From positions 1 through 50,378 of the forward strand of contig CALZXH010000008.1 in assembly GCA_945830055.1 (NCBI GenBank): 50,378 nucleotides of DNA, read 5' to 3'. This document shows positions 24,407-32,382 of the stretch, in pieces. The position numbers and the translations under genes were made by a program. The stretch comes from an uncultured Prevotella sp. (GTDB lineage Bacteria; Bacteroidota; Bacteroidia; Bacteroidales; Bacteroidaceae). The notes under the pieces were generated by a model. The model searched no databases, was not told the origin of the DNA, and worked only from the letters and a program-made list of their open reading frames with translations. Numbering within the stretch: position 1 is the first letter of the stretch; the number at the start of each line of letters is the position of its first letter.

Positions 24407-24818
24407 CTTCCTTACCGATGAAATGAGGCTTTTCAAAAGGTTCTTCCTCATCGTGAAGTTCCACCTCTGCCATCACAAGCCCCTGGTTGTCGCCATAGAA
24501 TTCATCCACTTCGAACACATGGCTACCGCTTTTCACCAAATAGCGGGTCTTGTCGATAATACCGGGTTCGCAGAGACGGAACAAGTGAGCAGCCTCATCT
24601 ACGGTAATCTCCTTTTCAAATTCATACCTGCTCATGCCCTTGCTGTTAGAAGCTCCCTTGATGGTAAGATATGCCTTGTCGCCACGCAGGCGCACCCTCA
24701 CGCTTCTACCGCCATTGCAGCAGATATAGCCTTGCTTGATACGGCTATGGGCGTAGGCCATCTGTTTGTAGTCATCACCCACCACAAGGAACTTGCGTTC
24801 TATCTCCAAGCCATCCAT
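24333..24818 (-). CDS. CYTH domain protein (triphosphate tunnel phosphatase type)
   Basis: 161 residues. The N-terminal ExExK motif reads EIERKFLV (residues 5-12), and charged alternating strands follow: SVRVRLRGDKAYLTIKG, RYEFEKEI, KTRYLVKSG, FEVDEFYG, AEVELHDEEE and a C-terminal EVTGDRRYYNGHL. These are the tunnel-lining residues of the CYTH superfamily, whose bacterial members often hydrolyse inorganic triphosphate. Substrate not determined. Its C-terminus overlaps the convergent VanZ-like gene; the conserved EVTGDRRYYN lies in or near the overlap, so this end is real coding sequence. Confidence 0.92.
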   Translation of the reverse strand: MDGLEIERKFLVVGDDYKQMAYAHSRIKQGYICCNGGRSVRVRLRGDKAYLTIKGASNSKGMSRYEFEKEITVDEAAHLFRLCEPGIIDKTRYLVKSGSHVFEVDEFYGDNQGLVMAEVELHDEEEPFEKPHFIGKEVTGDRRYYNGHLRLSPYCRWADAE

Positions 24819-24861
24819 TGTTTTCTACGATATTGATACAGATAAAAGATGTGATACGTAC

Positions 24862-24887
24862 AAAAAAGGCAGGCACCTAAGCCTGCC
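24862..24887 (-). terminator. Terminator after the small membrane protein gene
   Basis: On the minus strand GGCAGGC (24881-24887) pairs with GCCTGCC (24868-24874) across a 6-base loop, followed by six T. It ends the fadD-like / prfB / small protein run. Confidence 0.85.
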
Positions 24888-24891
24888 CTCA

Positions 24892-25035
24892 TCACTGCAT
24901 GATATAAACTGTATAGACCACGTAGAGGATGGCGAGTACCACTAGGACACCGAATATCCATTCCACTACCTTCTTTCCTTCTTTCTCCTGGCGCGCTTCC
25001 TTCTGCGCCTGACGAGCACTAACTTTCTTTTTCAT
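24892..25035 (-). CDS. Small single-pass membrane protein, 47 residues
   Basis: The start at 25035 gives MKKKVSARQAQKEARQEKEG, a basic helix, then one membrane segment (about 24-44, VEWIFGVLVVLAILYVVYTV) and a short IMQ end. A longer frame upstream to 25104 adds an unlikely sequence overlapping prfB. It sits 65 bases after prfB and right before a terminator. I recognise no family; small proteins of this type are common in Bacteroidetes. Inside-positive charges suggest an N-in orientation. Confidence 0.7.
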   Translation of the reverse strand: MKKKVSARQAQKEARQEKEGKKVVEWIFGVLVVLAILYVVYTVYIMQ

Positions 25036-25100
25036 AATATACGTATTTTTTAGGTTCTTATTATTAAATCCATTCTTAACCCCATTGGAACAAGGAAGAA

Positions 25101-26222
25101 TCATTCTTCATCGTTTACAGGGAACTCCATCAGATAAGCCTTGATGAATCCGTCAATCTTGCCGTCCATTACGCCGTCAACATCAGAAGTCTGGAAGTTG
25201 GTACGGTGGTCTTTCACACGGCGGTCGTCGAAGACATAGCTGCGTATCTGACTACCCCACTCTATCTTCTTCTTGCCCGCCTCTATCTTGGCCTGCGCTT
25301 CCAGACGCTTCTTCATAGCCCTGTCGTAGAGTTGTGATTTGAGCAGTCGCATCGCATTGTTACGGTTCTCAAGCTGCTTGCGGCTCTCGGTATTTTCAAT
25401 CAATATCTCCTCTTCCTCCCCAGTATCAGGATCCACGTACTGGTATCTCAATCGCACACCGGTCTCCACCTTATTCACATTCTGTCCGCCGGCACCACCA
25501 CTTCGGAATAGGTCCCAGCTTACCCGGGCGGGATCCACATACACCTCGATGGTGTCATCGACCAGGGGAGAAACGAAAACACTGGCAAAACTCGTCATTC
25601 GCTTGCCCTGCGCATTGAAAGGCGACACTCTGACCAGACGGTGCACGCCGTTCTCACTCTTCAGATAGCCATAGGCATATTCACCGCCCTCTATCTCCAT
25701 GGTGACACTCTTGATACCCGCCTCATCACCGTCCTGCAGGTTGCTGATAGTCACCTTGTGCCCATGCGCCTCTGCCCACCGCTGGTACATGCGCATCAGC
25801 ATCGACGCCCAGTCCTGACTCTCAGTTCCGCCGGCGCCACTGTTTATCTTGAGCACACAATCCATGGGGTCTTCCTTTTGGCGCAGCATATTGCGCAACT
25901 CCAGTCCCTCAATCGCTTCGATGGCTTTGGCATAATCCTCGTCCACCTCCTCTTCGGTGACCATCTCCTCCTTATAAAAGTCAAACGCCAGTTGCAGCTC
26001 GTCTGCCAGCGACTTGACCTCCTCATAGCCATCAATCCACTTCTTGATGCCTTTCACCTTCTTCATCTGCTCCTCAGCCCGTTTGGGGTCTTCCCAAAAA
26101 TCGGGTGCCTGGGTACGCAGGTCTTCTTCTTCAAATTCTATCTTCTTTTTGTCGATTTCCAAATAGCGATGCAGTGCTTCGGTGCGTTCCTGCACGTTCT
26201 TCAGTTGATCTTGCGTAATCAT
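25101..26222 (-). CDS. prfB: Peptide chain release factor 2
   Basis: 373 residues, full length. It ends translation at UAA and UGA codons. The RF2 discriminator SPF is present (RVSPFNAQGKR, near 199) and the catalytic GGQ (RSGGAGGQNVNKVET, near 244). The reading frame is continuous from the start, with HRYLEIDKKK where many bacteria have the in-frame UGA and programmed +1 frameshift, so this copy seems to lack that autoregulation. It is 31 bases downstream of an acyl-CoA ligase gene on the same strand. Confidence 0.97.
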   Translation of the reverse strand: MITQDQLKNVQERTEALHRYLEIDKKKIEFEEEDLRTQAPDFWEDPKRAEEQMKKVKGIKKWIDGYEEVKSLADELQLAFDFYKEEMVTEEEVDEDYAKAIEAIEGLELRNMLRQKEDPMDCVLKINSGAGGTESQDWASMLMRMYQRWAEAHGHKVTISNLQDGDEAGIKSVTMEIEGGEYAYGYLKSENGVHRLVRVSPFNAQGKRMTSFASVFVSPLVDDTIEVYVDPARVSWDLFRSGGAGGQNVNKVETGVRLRYQYVDPDTGEEEEILIENTESRKQLENRNNAMRLLKSQLYDRAMKKRLEAQAKIEAGKKKIEWGSQIRSYVFDDRRVKDHRTNFQTSDVDGVMDGKIDGFIKAYLMEFPVNDEE

Positions 26223-26253
26223 ATAATGCTTATAATCCTTTTTGCGGGGTTAT

Positions 26254-28062
26254 TTATTCCTCGTACATCTTTTCAATCTCATCACTGAAATTGCGGCAAA
26301 TCACCTGTCGCTTCAGTTTCAAGGTATTAGTCAGCTCTCCGTCTGCCATGGTAAAGGGGCGTGGCAGCAGGGTAAAGCGCTTCACCTGTTCGTAATGTGC
26401 CAACTGCTGCTGAATAGTGGCAATACGGTCCATCATCATGCGGTAGATACGCTCGTCAGCACAGAGCTGGCCGCGGTGTTCGAAGGAGATACCTTGTGTG
26501 CGGGCATACTCTTCCAGCAGGGCGTAGTCAGGAACGATAAGCGCAGATACGAACTTACGCTCGTCAGCGATGATGGCTATCTGGTCAATATACCTGTCCA
26601 CCAGCAGTTTCGACTCTATCATTTGCGGAGCGATATACTTGCCATTGGATGTCTTGAACAGGTCCTTGATACGATCGGTGAGATAGAGCTCTCCGTTTTT
26701 CATATAACCGGCATCGCCAGTACGGAAGAAGCCTTCTTCATCGAAAGCGGCGGCAGTAAGGTCTTCACGGTTGTAGTAGCCTGGTGTGATTGTGGGGCCT
26801 TTGAGCAACACCTCTCCCTCTTCGCTTATCTTGAGTTCGATACCCTCGATAAGGCGGCCCACCGAACCTATGCTGTATGCCTTGTCCAAGTGATCGCAAC
26901 TCACGGTAGCAAGACTCTCGGTAAGTCCATAGCCCACCACCATGTCAAGTCCGATACTGTGAACAAACTCCTCTACATGAGGCGACACTGTGGCTCCTGC
27001 CGTAGGAAATATATTGGCATTCTCCAATCCCAGTTCCTTTCTGATAAGACTGAAGATAGTCTTGTTCACCATCTCGTACTGCATACGGAGCAGCGGTGAG
27101 GGTTTCTTTCCCCTGCTTAAACATTCCACGTTGTATCTGCGGCCAATGGCAAGAGCATTGCGGAACACCCGGCGCATCACGCTGCTATAGCCCTCCATCT
27201 TCTGTTCTACACCGATAAGCACCTTCTCCCAGAAGCGGGGCACAGCACACATGCTTGTGGGATGGGTCTCGCGCATGGACTTCTGTACCTCACGCGGATC
27301 GGTATTGACGATCAGGGTTGCACCCACGGTAACACCCAGAACCGCCCATGCCTTCTCAAAGATATGGGCAAAGGGAAGGAAGTTGAGAATACGGTCTTTT
27401 TCGCTCACCCTGACGCACTTCAGATTGGCATCCAGAGCTGCCATGTATTGTCCATGGGTAAGCATCACGCCCTTGCTGTTGCCTGTGGTACCGCTTGTGT
27501 AAAGTATGTTGGCAAGGTCGGTACTGTTGGCTTCCTTATAGCGCAGGTTCACTTCCGACTGCCGTGGCAGTCCCTCACCCATTTTCAGGAAGTCTTCAAA
27601 ATAGAGGCTGTTGCGGTCGTCGGCATTAAGACTCACGGTGCGGTCGAACACCACGATGCGTTCCAACGTAGGACAGAGCGCACGCACCCTATGGGCTTTA
27701 TCGTACTGTTCCTGTTCACCCACAAAAAGCACCCTCACCTTGGCATCGTTGATCATGAACTCTATCTGCTGTTCGCTGCAGGTAGCATAGAACGGGATGG
27801 TCACTGCACGGATACCCCATGCCCCATAGTCACAGAAAAGGTATTCTTTACAGTTCTGTGAAAACACGCCTACATTTTCCTGCACCTGCACGCCCAAATT
27901 GAGCAACGCATTGGACACCGTCTTCACCGTAGCCGCAAAGCGGTTCCAGGAGCATGATTTCCACCTGTCGCCGTCAAAATCCTTGTAGACAAGGGCTTCG
28001 CGATCACCATATTGGGCTGCCCTTTTCTGCACCAAAACGGAAAGATGACTTGATGTCTGCAT
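26254..28062 (-). CDS. Long-chain acyl-CoA ligase (AMP-forming)
   Basis: 602 residues from MQTSSHLSVLVQKRA; an upstream ATG at 28185 would precede the predicted promoter and is discarded. The AMP-binding motif is YTSGTTGNSKGVMLTHG (near 187), with FPTAGATVSPHVEEF, GYGLTES and the hinge TGDAGYMKNGELYLTDRIKDLFKTSNGKYIAP later on. The enzyme activates fatty acids with ATP and CoA; it belongs to the FadD15-like long-chain group by its overall layout. It is expected to be the first gene of a unit with prfB. Confidence 0.93.
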   Translation of the reverse strand: MQTSSHLSVLVQKRAAQYGDREALVYKDFDGDRWKSCSWNRFAATVKTVSNALLNLGVQVQENVGVFSQNCKEYLFCDYGAWGIRAVTIPFYATCSEQQIEFMINDAKVRVLFVGEQEQYDKAHRVRALCPTLERIVVFDRTVSLNADDRNSLYFEDFLKMGEGLPRQSEVNLRYKEANSTDLANILYTSGTTGNSKGVMLTHGQYMAALDANLKCVRVSEKDRILNFLPFAHIFEKAWAVLGVTVGATLIVNTDPREVQKSMRETHPTSMCAVPRFWEKVLIGVEQKMEGYSSVMRRVFRNALAIGRRYNVECLSRGKKPSPLLRMQYEMVNKTIFSLIRKELGLENANIFPTAGATVSPHVEEFVHSIGLDMVVGYGLTESLATVSCDHLDKAYSIGSVGRLIEGIELKISEEGEVLLKGPTITPGYYNREDLTAAAFDEEGFFRTGDAGYMKNGELYLTDRIKDLFKTSNGKYIAPQMIESKLLVDRYIDQIAIIADERKFVSALIVPDYALLEEYARTQGISFEHRGQLCADERIYRMMMDRIATIQQQLAHYEQVKRFTLLPRPFTMADGELTNTLKLKRQVICRNFSDEIEKMYEE

Positions 28063-28162
28063 AATGTTCTGTTTTGAAAGATTGTGTAAAGCGTGTCTTG
28101 CCGCATCCTTTCCAAGGGTTTTCCGGACAAAGTGATTGCCGTTCCACCCCTTATATATCTTG

Positions 28163-28193
28163 CAAAAATACGGTAAATTTAACAAATGGCAAA
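28163..28193 (-). promoter_or_regulatory. Promoter of the acyl-CoA ligase unit
   Basis: On the minus strand TTTG (28190-28193), a 19-base spacer and TATTTTTG (28163-28170), about 100 bases before the ATG at 28062. Confidence 0.7.
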
Positions 28194-28233
28194 ACTTTTA
28201 CATAAGAAATAGCGGGTTTTTCACCCATTTTTG

Positions 28234-28241
28234 TACCTTTG
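28234..28241 (+). promoter_or_regulatory. -7 element (TACCTTTG) of the deacylase gene
   Basis: A perfect TAnnTTTG 45 bases before the ATG at 28287. It excludes the in-frame ATG at 28239, which lies inside the element. No clear -33 box. Confidence 0.6.
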
Positions 28242-28286
28242 CGCATAGGAGTTCCATATCGGGCCTTAACACCATATTGTACAACC

Positions 28287-29363
28287 ATGAAACAATACAC
28301 TGACGAAAGCATCCAACTGCTCAAGACACTGATTGCCATCCCGCGCACCAGCAGAGGCGAGAAAATGGCTGCCGATGCGTTACAGGACTACATGGCTAAT
28401 TGCGGACTGCATCCACGGCGTGAGGGGAACAACCTGTGGGTAATGGAAAATGACTATTCCGACAAGCGCCCCACACTGTTGCTCAATGCCCACATCGACA
28501 CGGTAAAACCGGTTGAAAGCTGGATGAGGAACCCCTATATACCACAGATAGAAGATGAAAAACTGTATGGCATCGGCAGCAACGATGACGGTGCCGGACT
28601 GGTGACGCTACTGCAAGTATTCCGCATCATCACCTCCCGACCACGGGGAAAGCGTTCGTACAATCTGGTATTTTTGGCCTCTGCCGAAGAAGAGGTAAGC
28701 GGCATGGGCGGCATCAGTAGCGTATTGCCCATGCTTCCGCCTATCACGGTGGCAATAGTCGGCGAACCTACAGGTATGCAGCCTGCCATCGCCGAAAGGG
28801 GACTGATGGTAATTGACGGTCATGCTCATGGTAAATCGGGACATGCCGCACGCAACGAGGGCGTCAACGCCATCTACGAAGCACTGGACGACCTGGTGTG
28901 GCTACGCGACTACCAGTTTGAGCGCGTCAGCGATTTACTGGGGGTTACAAAAGTAAGTGTTACTGTAATACAAAGTGGCACTCAGCACAACGTGGTGCCC
29001 GATGACTGCCACTTCATCATCGATGTGCGCACCAACGAACTATACACCAACGAGGAAGTGTTTGAATATATTGACAAGCACACCAAGAGTGAACTCAAAG
29101 CACGTTCATTTCGCCTGAATCCATCGTCTATCTCCACTTCCCATCCGCTGGTAGAGCGTTGTGTCAGCATGGGCTTGACACCTTTCGGTTCGCCCACCCT
29201 GTCAGACCAGGCGCTGATGCCGTTCCCCTCGCTCAAACTGGGACCTGGTGACTCTGCACGCTCGCACTCGGCAGACGAATACATCTGCCTGAGCGAGCTG
29301 GAGAGTGCACTGGAAACCTATCTGAAACTTCTCGATGGAATGGAGCTTTTTGAGCAGAAATAA
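28287..29363 (+). CDS. argE: M20-family deacylase, ArgE-type (acetyl- or succinylornithine deacylase)
   Basis: 358 residues. The M20 metal and catalytic residues appear in LLLNAHIDTVKPVESW (His, Asp), YGIGSNDDGAGLVTLLQVF (Asp), ASAEEEVSGMGG (Glu-Glu), VGEPTGMQPAIAERGLM and the C-terminal ARSHSADEYICLSELE. As I recall it, the sequence closely follows the Bacteroides ArgE-like deacylase, which works on N-succinylornithine rather than N-acetylornithine in arginine synthesis; which substrate applies here is open. It is not near other arginine genes. It converges with the next gene with only four bases between. Confidence 0.85.
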   Translation: MKQYTDESIQLLKTLIAIPRTSRGEKMAADALQDYMANCGLHPRREGNNLWVMENDYSDKRPTLLLNAHIDTVKPVESWMRNPYIPQIEDEKLYGIGSNDDGAGLVTLLQVFRIITSRPRGKRSYNLVFLASAEEEVSGMGGISSVLPMLPPITVAIVGEPTGMQPAIAERGLMVIDGHAHGKSGHAARNEGVNAIYEALDDLVWLRDYQFERVSDLLGVTKVSVTVIQSGTQHNVVPDDCHFIIDVRTNELYTNEEVFEYIDKHTKSELKARSFRLNPSSISTSHPLVERCVSMGLTPFGSPTLSDQALMPFPSLKLGPGDSARSHSADEYICLSELESALETYLKLLDGMELFEQK

Positions 29364-29367
29364 GCAA

Positions 29368-29892
29368 TCAGTAGGTATATATTTCGCCTGTCATCGAAGC
29401 ATGTCCGTCTTGCAACAGACCGCCTGACTGACTCTGCTGTGTAAGAACAAGTACGATGCAACCGCCGCGCTTTGCAGCCTCCTGACGAATCTTCTTCAAG
29501 GTCTTTTCACTGAAATGACCTGCTGTAATAGAGAACGACCATGTACCGGTAGAGTGCTTCTCTACCTGACCAAGAGACTTCAGCCCCAGCACTTCTTCCT
29601 TATCGTACACAACACGTACTTTCTCCCAGTCAGAAGCCGACTTTATATCCACTTTCTGCGACATCTGCTGTACACGTCCGCTTTCATAACGCACTTCGGC
29701 AAGCGAGCTCTTGCTAATGGTATTCACCACATCCTCACCTTTATAGATAAATTTGACAAGCTTGTCGCTCGCTTCAGTTACCTTACCTTCCGCTATTGTT
29801 CCGTTGTGAAATACCAGTTTATCCTGTGCATGACAGGAAAGGCTCAACATTGCGAATAAAAGAAACAAATACTTTTTCATAAAATACTTCAT
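29368..29892 (-). CDS. Exported protein of unknown function, 174 residues
   Basis: It has a signal peptide with a lipobox-like end (LLFAMLSLSCHAQ), so it may be a lipoprotein or be cleaved after HAQ. Two starts four codons apart (29892 and 29880) both fit. The first half is a beta-rich repeat-like region (LVFHNGTIAEGKVTEASDKLVKFIYKGEDVVNTI, with a GKV-E--D-LV-F/Y pattern resembling small SH3-like or LSM-like strands). The second half has a DUF4156-like look: WSFSITAGHFSEKTLKKIRQEAAKRGGCIVLVL. I do not recognise a named family. It lies downstream of the EnvC-like gene on the same strand. Confidence 0.7.
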   Translation of the reverse strand: MKYFMKKYLFLLFAMLSLSCHAQDKLVFHNGTIAEGKVTEASDKLVKFIYKGEDVVNTISKSSLAEVRYESGRVQQMSQKVDIKSASDWEKVRVVYDKEEVLGLKSLGQVEKHSTGTWSFSITAGHFSEKTLKKIRQEAAKRGGCIVLVLTQQSQSGGLLQDGHASMTGEIYTY

Positions 29893-29947
29893 TTAAATGG
29901 TTATCAATTCTTTCTAAAAAGTGCCACAAAGCCGTTTTACCCAGGGA

Positions 29948-31414
29948 TCATCTGCCTAACCATAACTCAGGATTGATTTTGGCTTTTTCTTTTCTCAGCT
30001 GGAACTGCAATATATTGTCTGGTCCCAATGTACCGATGGACTGACGGGTAGATACCTTCTGTCCGTGGCGGACAAAAACGCTACCAAGATTACAATAGAC
30101 AGAAATATAACTGCCATGACGTATCATTACGCCGGAAGAACCGCCGGCATTGAACACGGCACTCACTTCGCCATCAAAGATACTGCGCACCTGTGCTCCG
30201 GGAGCCGCCTGGATATTGATGCCTTTATTGTCAAGCCTCACGTTCTTCAGACCCTCCACATTGTACTGACCATAGCGGCTCACGATACGATAGCCGCCAG
30301 TGACGGGAATAGGCAGGCGCCCCTTGTTGTTGGCAAAACTGCCACTGATGCGCTGGTCCTCGGCAGTGAGAAGCTGCACGGGCTTGGAGGGGGCTTCAGT
30401 CTTGACCCCTCTCTTCCTGTCAGAAGAAGCCGAAGATGCCGTTTTCTTTGACACCTCATCAGCAGCCTTGCGACGAGCTTCCTCAGCACGTTTACGCGCA
30501 GCCTCCTCAGCCAAAGCACGTTGACGGGCTTCCTCTTCAGCACGTTTGCGCGCTTTTTCTATCTCAATAGCCACCAAACGGTCGATTTCAGCATCAATGG
30601 CCGCTTGTTTCTTGCGCTGTTCATCAATGATACGCTGTATGGTTTTTTGCTGGTTCTGCAGTGTCTTGACCACTTTTTCCTGCTCCACCTGCTTACCCTC
30701 AAGATTCTTGTGCTCTACGATGCCACGGTTGAGCAACACATTTTTACGTTGCTTTGCAGCTTTAAGTTCCTCCTGCTGTTCCTGTACCTGGGCTCTTTTT
30801 GCCTTTACCATCTCGCCCTGCGAGCGCTGGAAAGCTGCATACTCACGGGTAAAGCGCAGCCGACGGTACATCTGGGTGAAGTTCTGCGCACTGAAAATGA
30901 ACATCAACTGACTCTGTATAGAACGGTTGCGGTGCATGTAGCGCATCGACTTCACATACTTTTCCTTCCGGTCAGCCAGTTCGGCCTCCAATTGTTCAAT
31001 ACGTTTGTTGAGAAGCAGAATATTGCCGTCCAGTTCGTTTATGTCCTTGCGAATGGTGTCGATAGTACGCTTTTTGTCCACTATCTCAGAATTGATGACC
31101 ATTAAGTTCTGCAGTCGTTGCTTCACATTACGCTCATTGGTGCGCAGTTTTTGCTCTTGTTCCCTGATATTCTTCTTGATTTGCGCACTTTGGTTCTTCA
31201 GTCCCTTGATAGAAGTTGACGTAGGCTGACTGGCAGTTTTTTTGGAAGTAGAAGCCTTTTTGGTTGTACGTTTGCGAGTGGAAGTCTTCTGACGTGCGGA
31301 AGATTTCTTGCTCTGCACCTTGGTGGCAGTACTTCGCGACCTTTGCTGCTGTGACACCGCAGGCACAGCAACGAGTATCGCCATCAGAAGCAATATCCAA
31401 ATGCGCACTTTCAT
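29948..31414 (-). CDS. EnvC-like murein hydrolase activator with degenerate LytM domain
   Basis: 488 residues. Signal peptide (about 1-21), a Lys/Ser/Thr-rich linker (22-70), a long coiled coil (about 75-290) ending in an Ala/Arg/Glu-rich helix, and a C-terminal LytM/M23 domain (about 375-488). The zinc ligands of active M23 enzymes are absent: the HxGxDi position reads NKGINI, the YxHL position reads YCNL and the HLHFE position reads ILQFQL. E. coli EnvC is likewise inactive itself and activates cell-wall amidases at division, so a similar role is inferred. It is the last of a run dut, TPR, DUF4292, EnvC-like. Confidence 0.85.
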   Translation of the reverse strand: MKVRIWILLLMAILVAVPAVSQQQRSRSTATKVQSKKSSARQKTSTRKRTTKKASTSKKTASQPTSTSIKGLKNQSAQIKKNIREQEQKLRTNERNVKQRLQNLMVINSEIVDKKRTIDTIRKDINELDGNILLLNKRIEQLEAELADRKEKYVKSMRYMHRNRSIQSQLMFIFSAQNFTQMYRRLRFTREYAAFQRSQGEMVKAKRAQVQEQQEELKAAKQRKNVLLNRGIVEHKNLEGKQVEQEKVVKTLQNQQKTIQRIIDEQRKKQAAIDAEIDRLVAIEIEKARKRAEEEARQRALAEEAARKRAEEARRKAADEVSKKTASSASSDRKRGVKTEAPSKPVQLLTAEDQRISGSFANNKGRLPIPVTGGYRIVSRYGQYNVEGLKNVRLDNKGINIQAAPGAQVRSIFDGEVSAVFNAGGSSGVMIRHGSYISVYCNLGSVFVRHGQKVSTRQSIGTLGPDNILQFQLRKEKAKINPELWLGR

Positions 31415-31478
31415 CCTCTCACTTAGCTTCTATCCTTCAATTTTTACCGGTCTCATCGAAAATAATATCAGTCCACAA

Positions 31479-32327
31479 CTACATGGAAAGGATGCGTCGC
31501 ATCAAGTCGTCAAGCATCACCTGGCGATATTTGTCCGAGAGGGTGGTACGTGTTTCCCAGTCTTCATCCTTGCCCAAATAATTGAGCGTAAGACTGATCT
31601 CTACCGTAGTCTTGGGCAAGAGCAGACTTATGATATGTTTCATGGGAAAAGTGACTCCATTGTTGGTCTCGAAGTTCTGATAATCCCAGTTGAGTTGCGA
31701 GTTACCCCTGTATTTGTCGGTATAAAGGATATTTGCCATCTTGACGTACTGGGCATCCTTGTCGGCAAGCCACTTGTACGACATTGGCTCACGCTCCAAT
31801 GCCACCACCAATTGGTCATCTACGGTAGAGGTGGAATAATTACTAAGGAGACTGGCATTTACGCCCATCTCTCCTGGCACAAAAAGCTCATTCCAGAACA
31901 AGGCCTGAAGGGTATAGAAATTGATGCCGCTGTTGCGTAGGAAATCGATGTAGTTGTAGGGCACCTTGAGATACTGCTTGTTCATGCGATCTACGATGAG
32001 AACATACTCGGGAGTAAACTCCAGACGGGCGGCCTCTACAAAGCCGAAAGCCATGAGCTGCAGTCGAATCACATCATTACGCTTCATCTTCAGATTGCCG
32101 GTGAGCGACACATCGTGATTGCCCATCACAGCCTTGAACTTGATTTTGGAAGTAAGAAACTGCTGAGACAGCTTGTTCTGGTTCAACTTTTCCAGTCTCT
32201 CCTGTCCTGTAGCGGTGCTAACAGGTGCGGTTGCCGCATCCTTCTGCACCGTTTTAGACGATTTGCAGGCGCCCATCATCAAGGGCAGTGCCAGCAAAGC
32301 CACTTTAGCTAATAACGATATTCTCAT
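31479..32327 (-). CDS. DUF4292 lipoprotein
   Basis: 282 residues with a clear lipobox, LPLMMGAC (Cys21). The mature protein matches the Bacteroidetes DUF4292 family, with KIKFKAVMGNHDVSLTGNLKMKRNDVIRLQLMAFGFVEAARLEFTPEYVLIVDRMNKQYLKV as its best-conserved part; this resembles LolB/outer-membrane lipoprotein-sorting folds. Its function is not established. The conserved neighbourhood (TPR protein before, EnvC-like factor after) suggests envelope work. Confidence 0.85.
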   Translation of the reverse strand: MRISLLAKVALLALPLMMGACKSSKTVQKDAATAPVSTATGQERLEKLNQNKLSQQFLTSKIKFKAVMGNHDVSLTGNLKMKRNDVIRLQLMAFGFVEAARLEFTPEYVLIVDRMNKQYLKVPYNYIDFLRNSGINFYTLQALFWNELFVPGEMGVNASLLSNYSTSTVDDQLVVALEREPMSYKWLADKDAQYVKMANILYTDKYRGNSQLNWDYQNFETNNGVTFPMKHIISLLLPKTTVEISLTLNYLGKDEDWETRTTLSDKYRQVMLDDLMRRILSM

Positions 32328-32382
32328 GTCTTTATGATATTACTGATGTTTCTCCCGGAATGGCATCACGCCAGGGATAGGT

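Noticed and set aside
25641..26288. Plus-strand open frame of 215 codons
   Set aside because: Antisense to prfB; Leu/His-rich shadow translation.
26990..27861. Several plus-strand frames inside the acyl-CoA ligase gene
   Set aside because: Shadows of a well-recognised enzyme on the minus strand.
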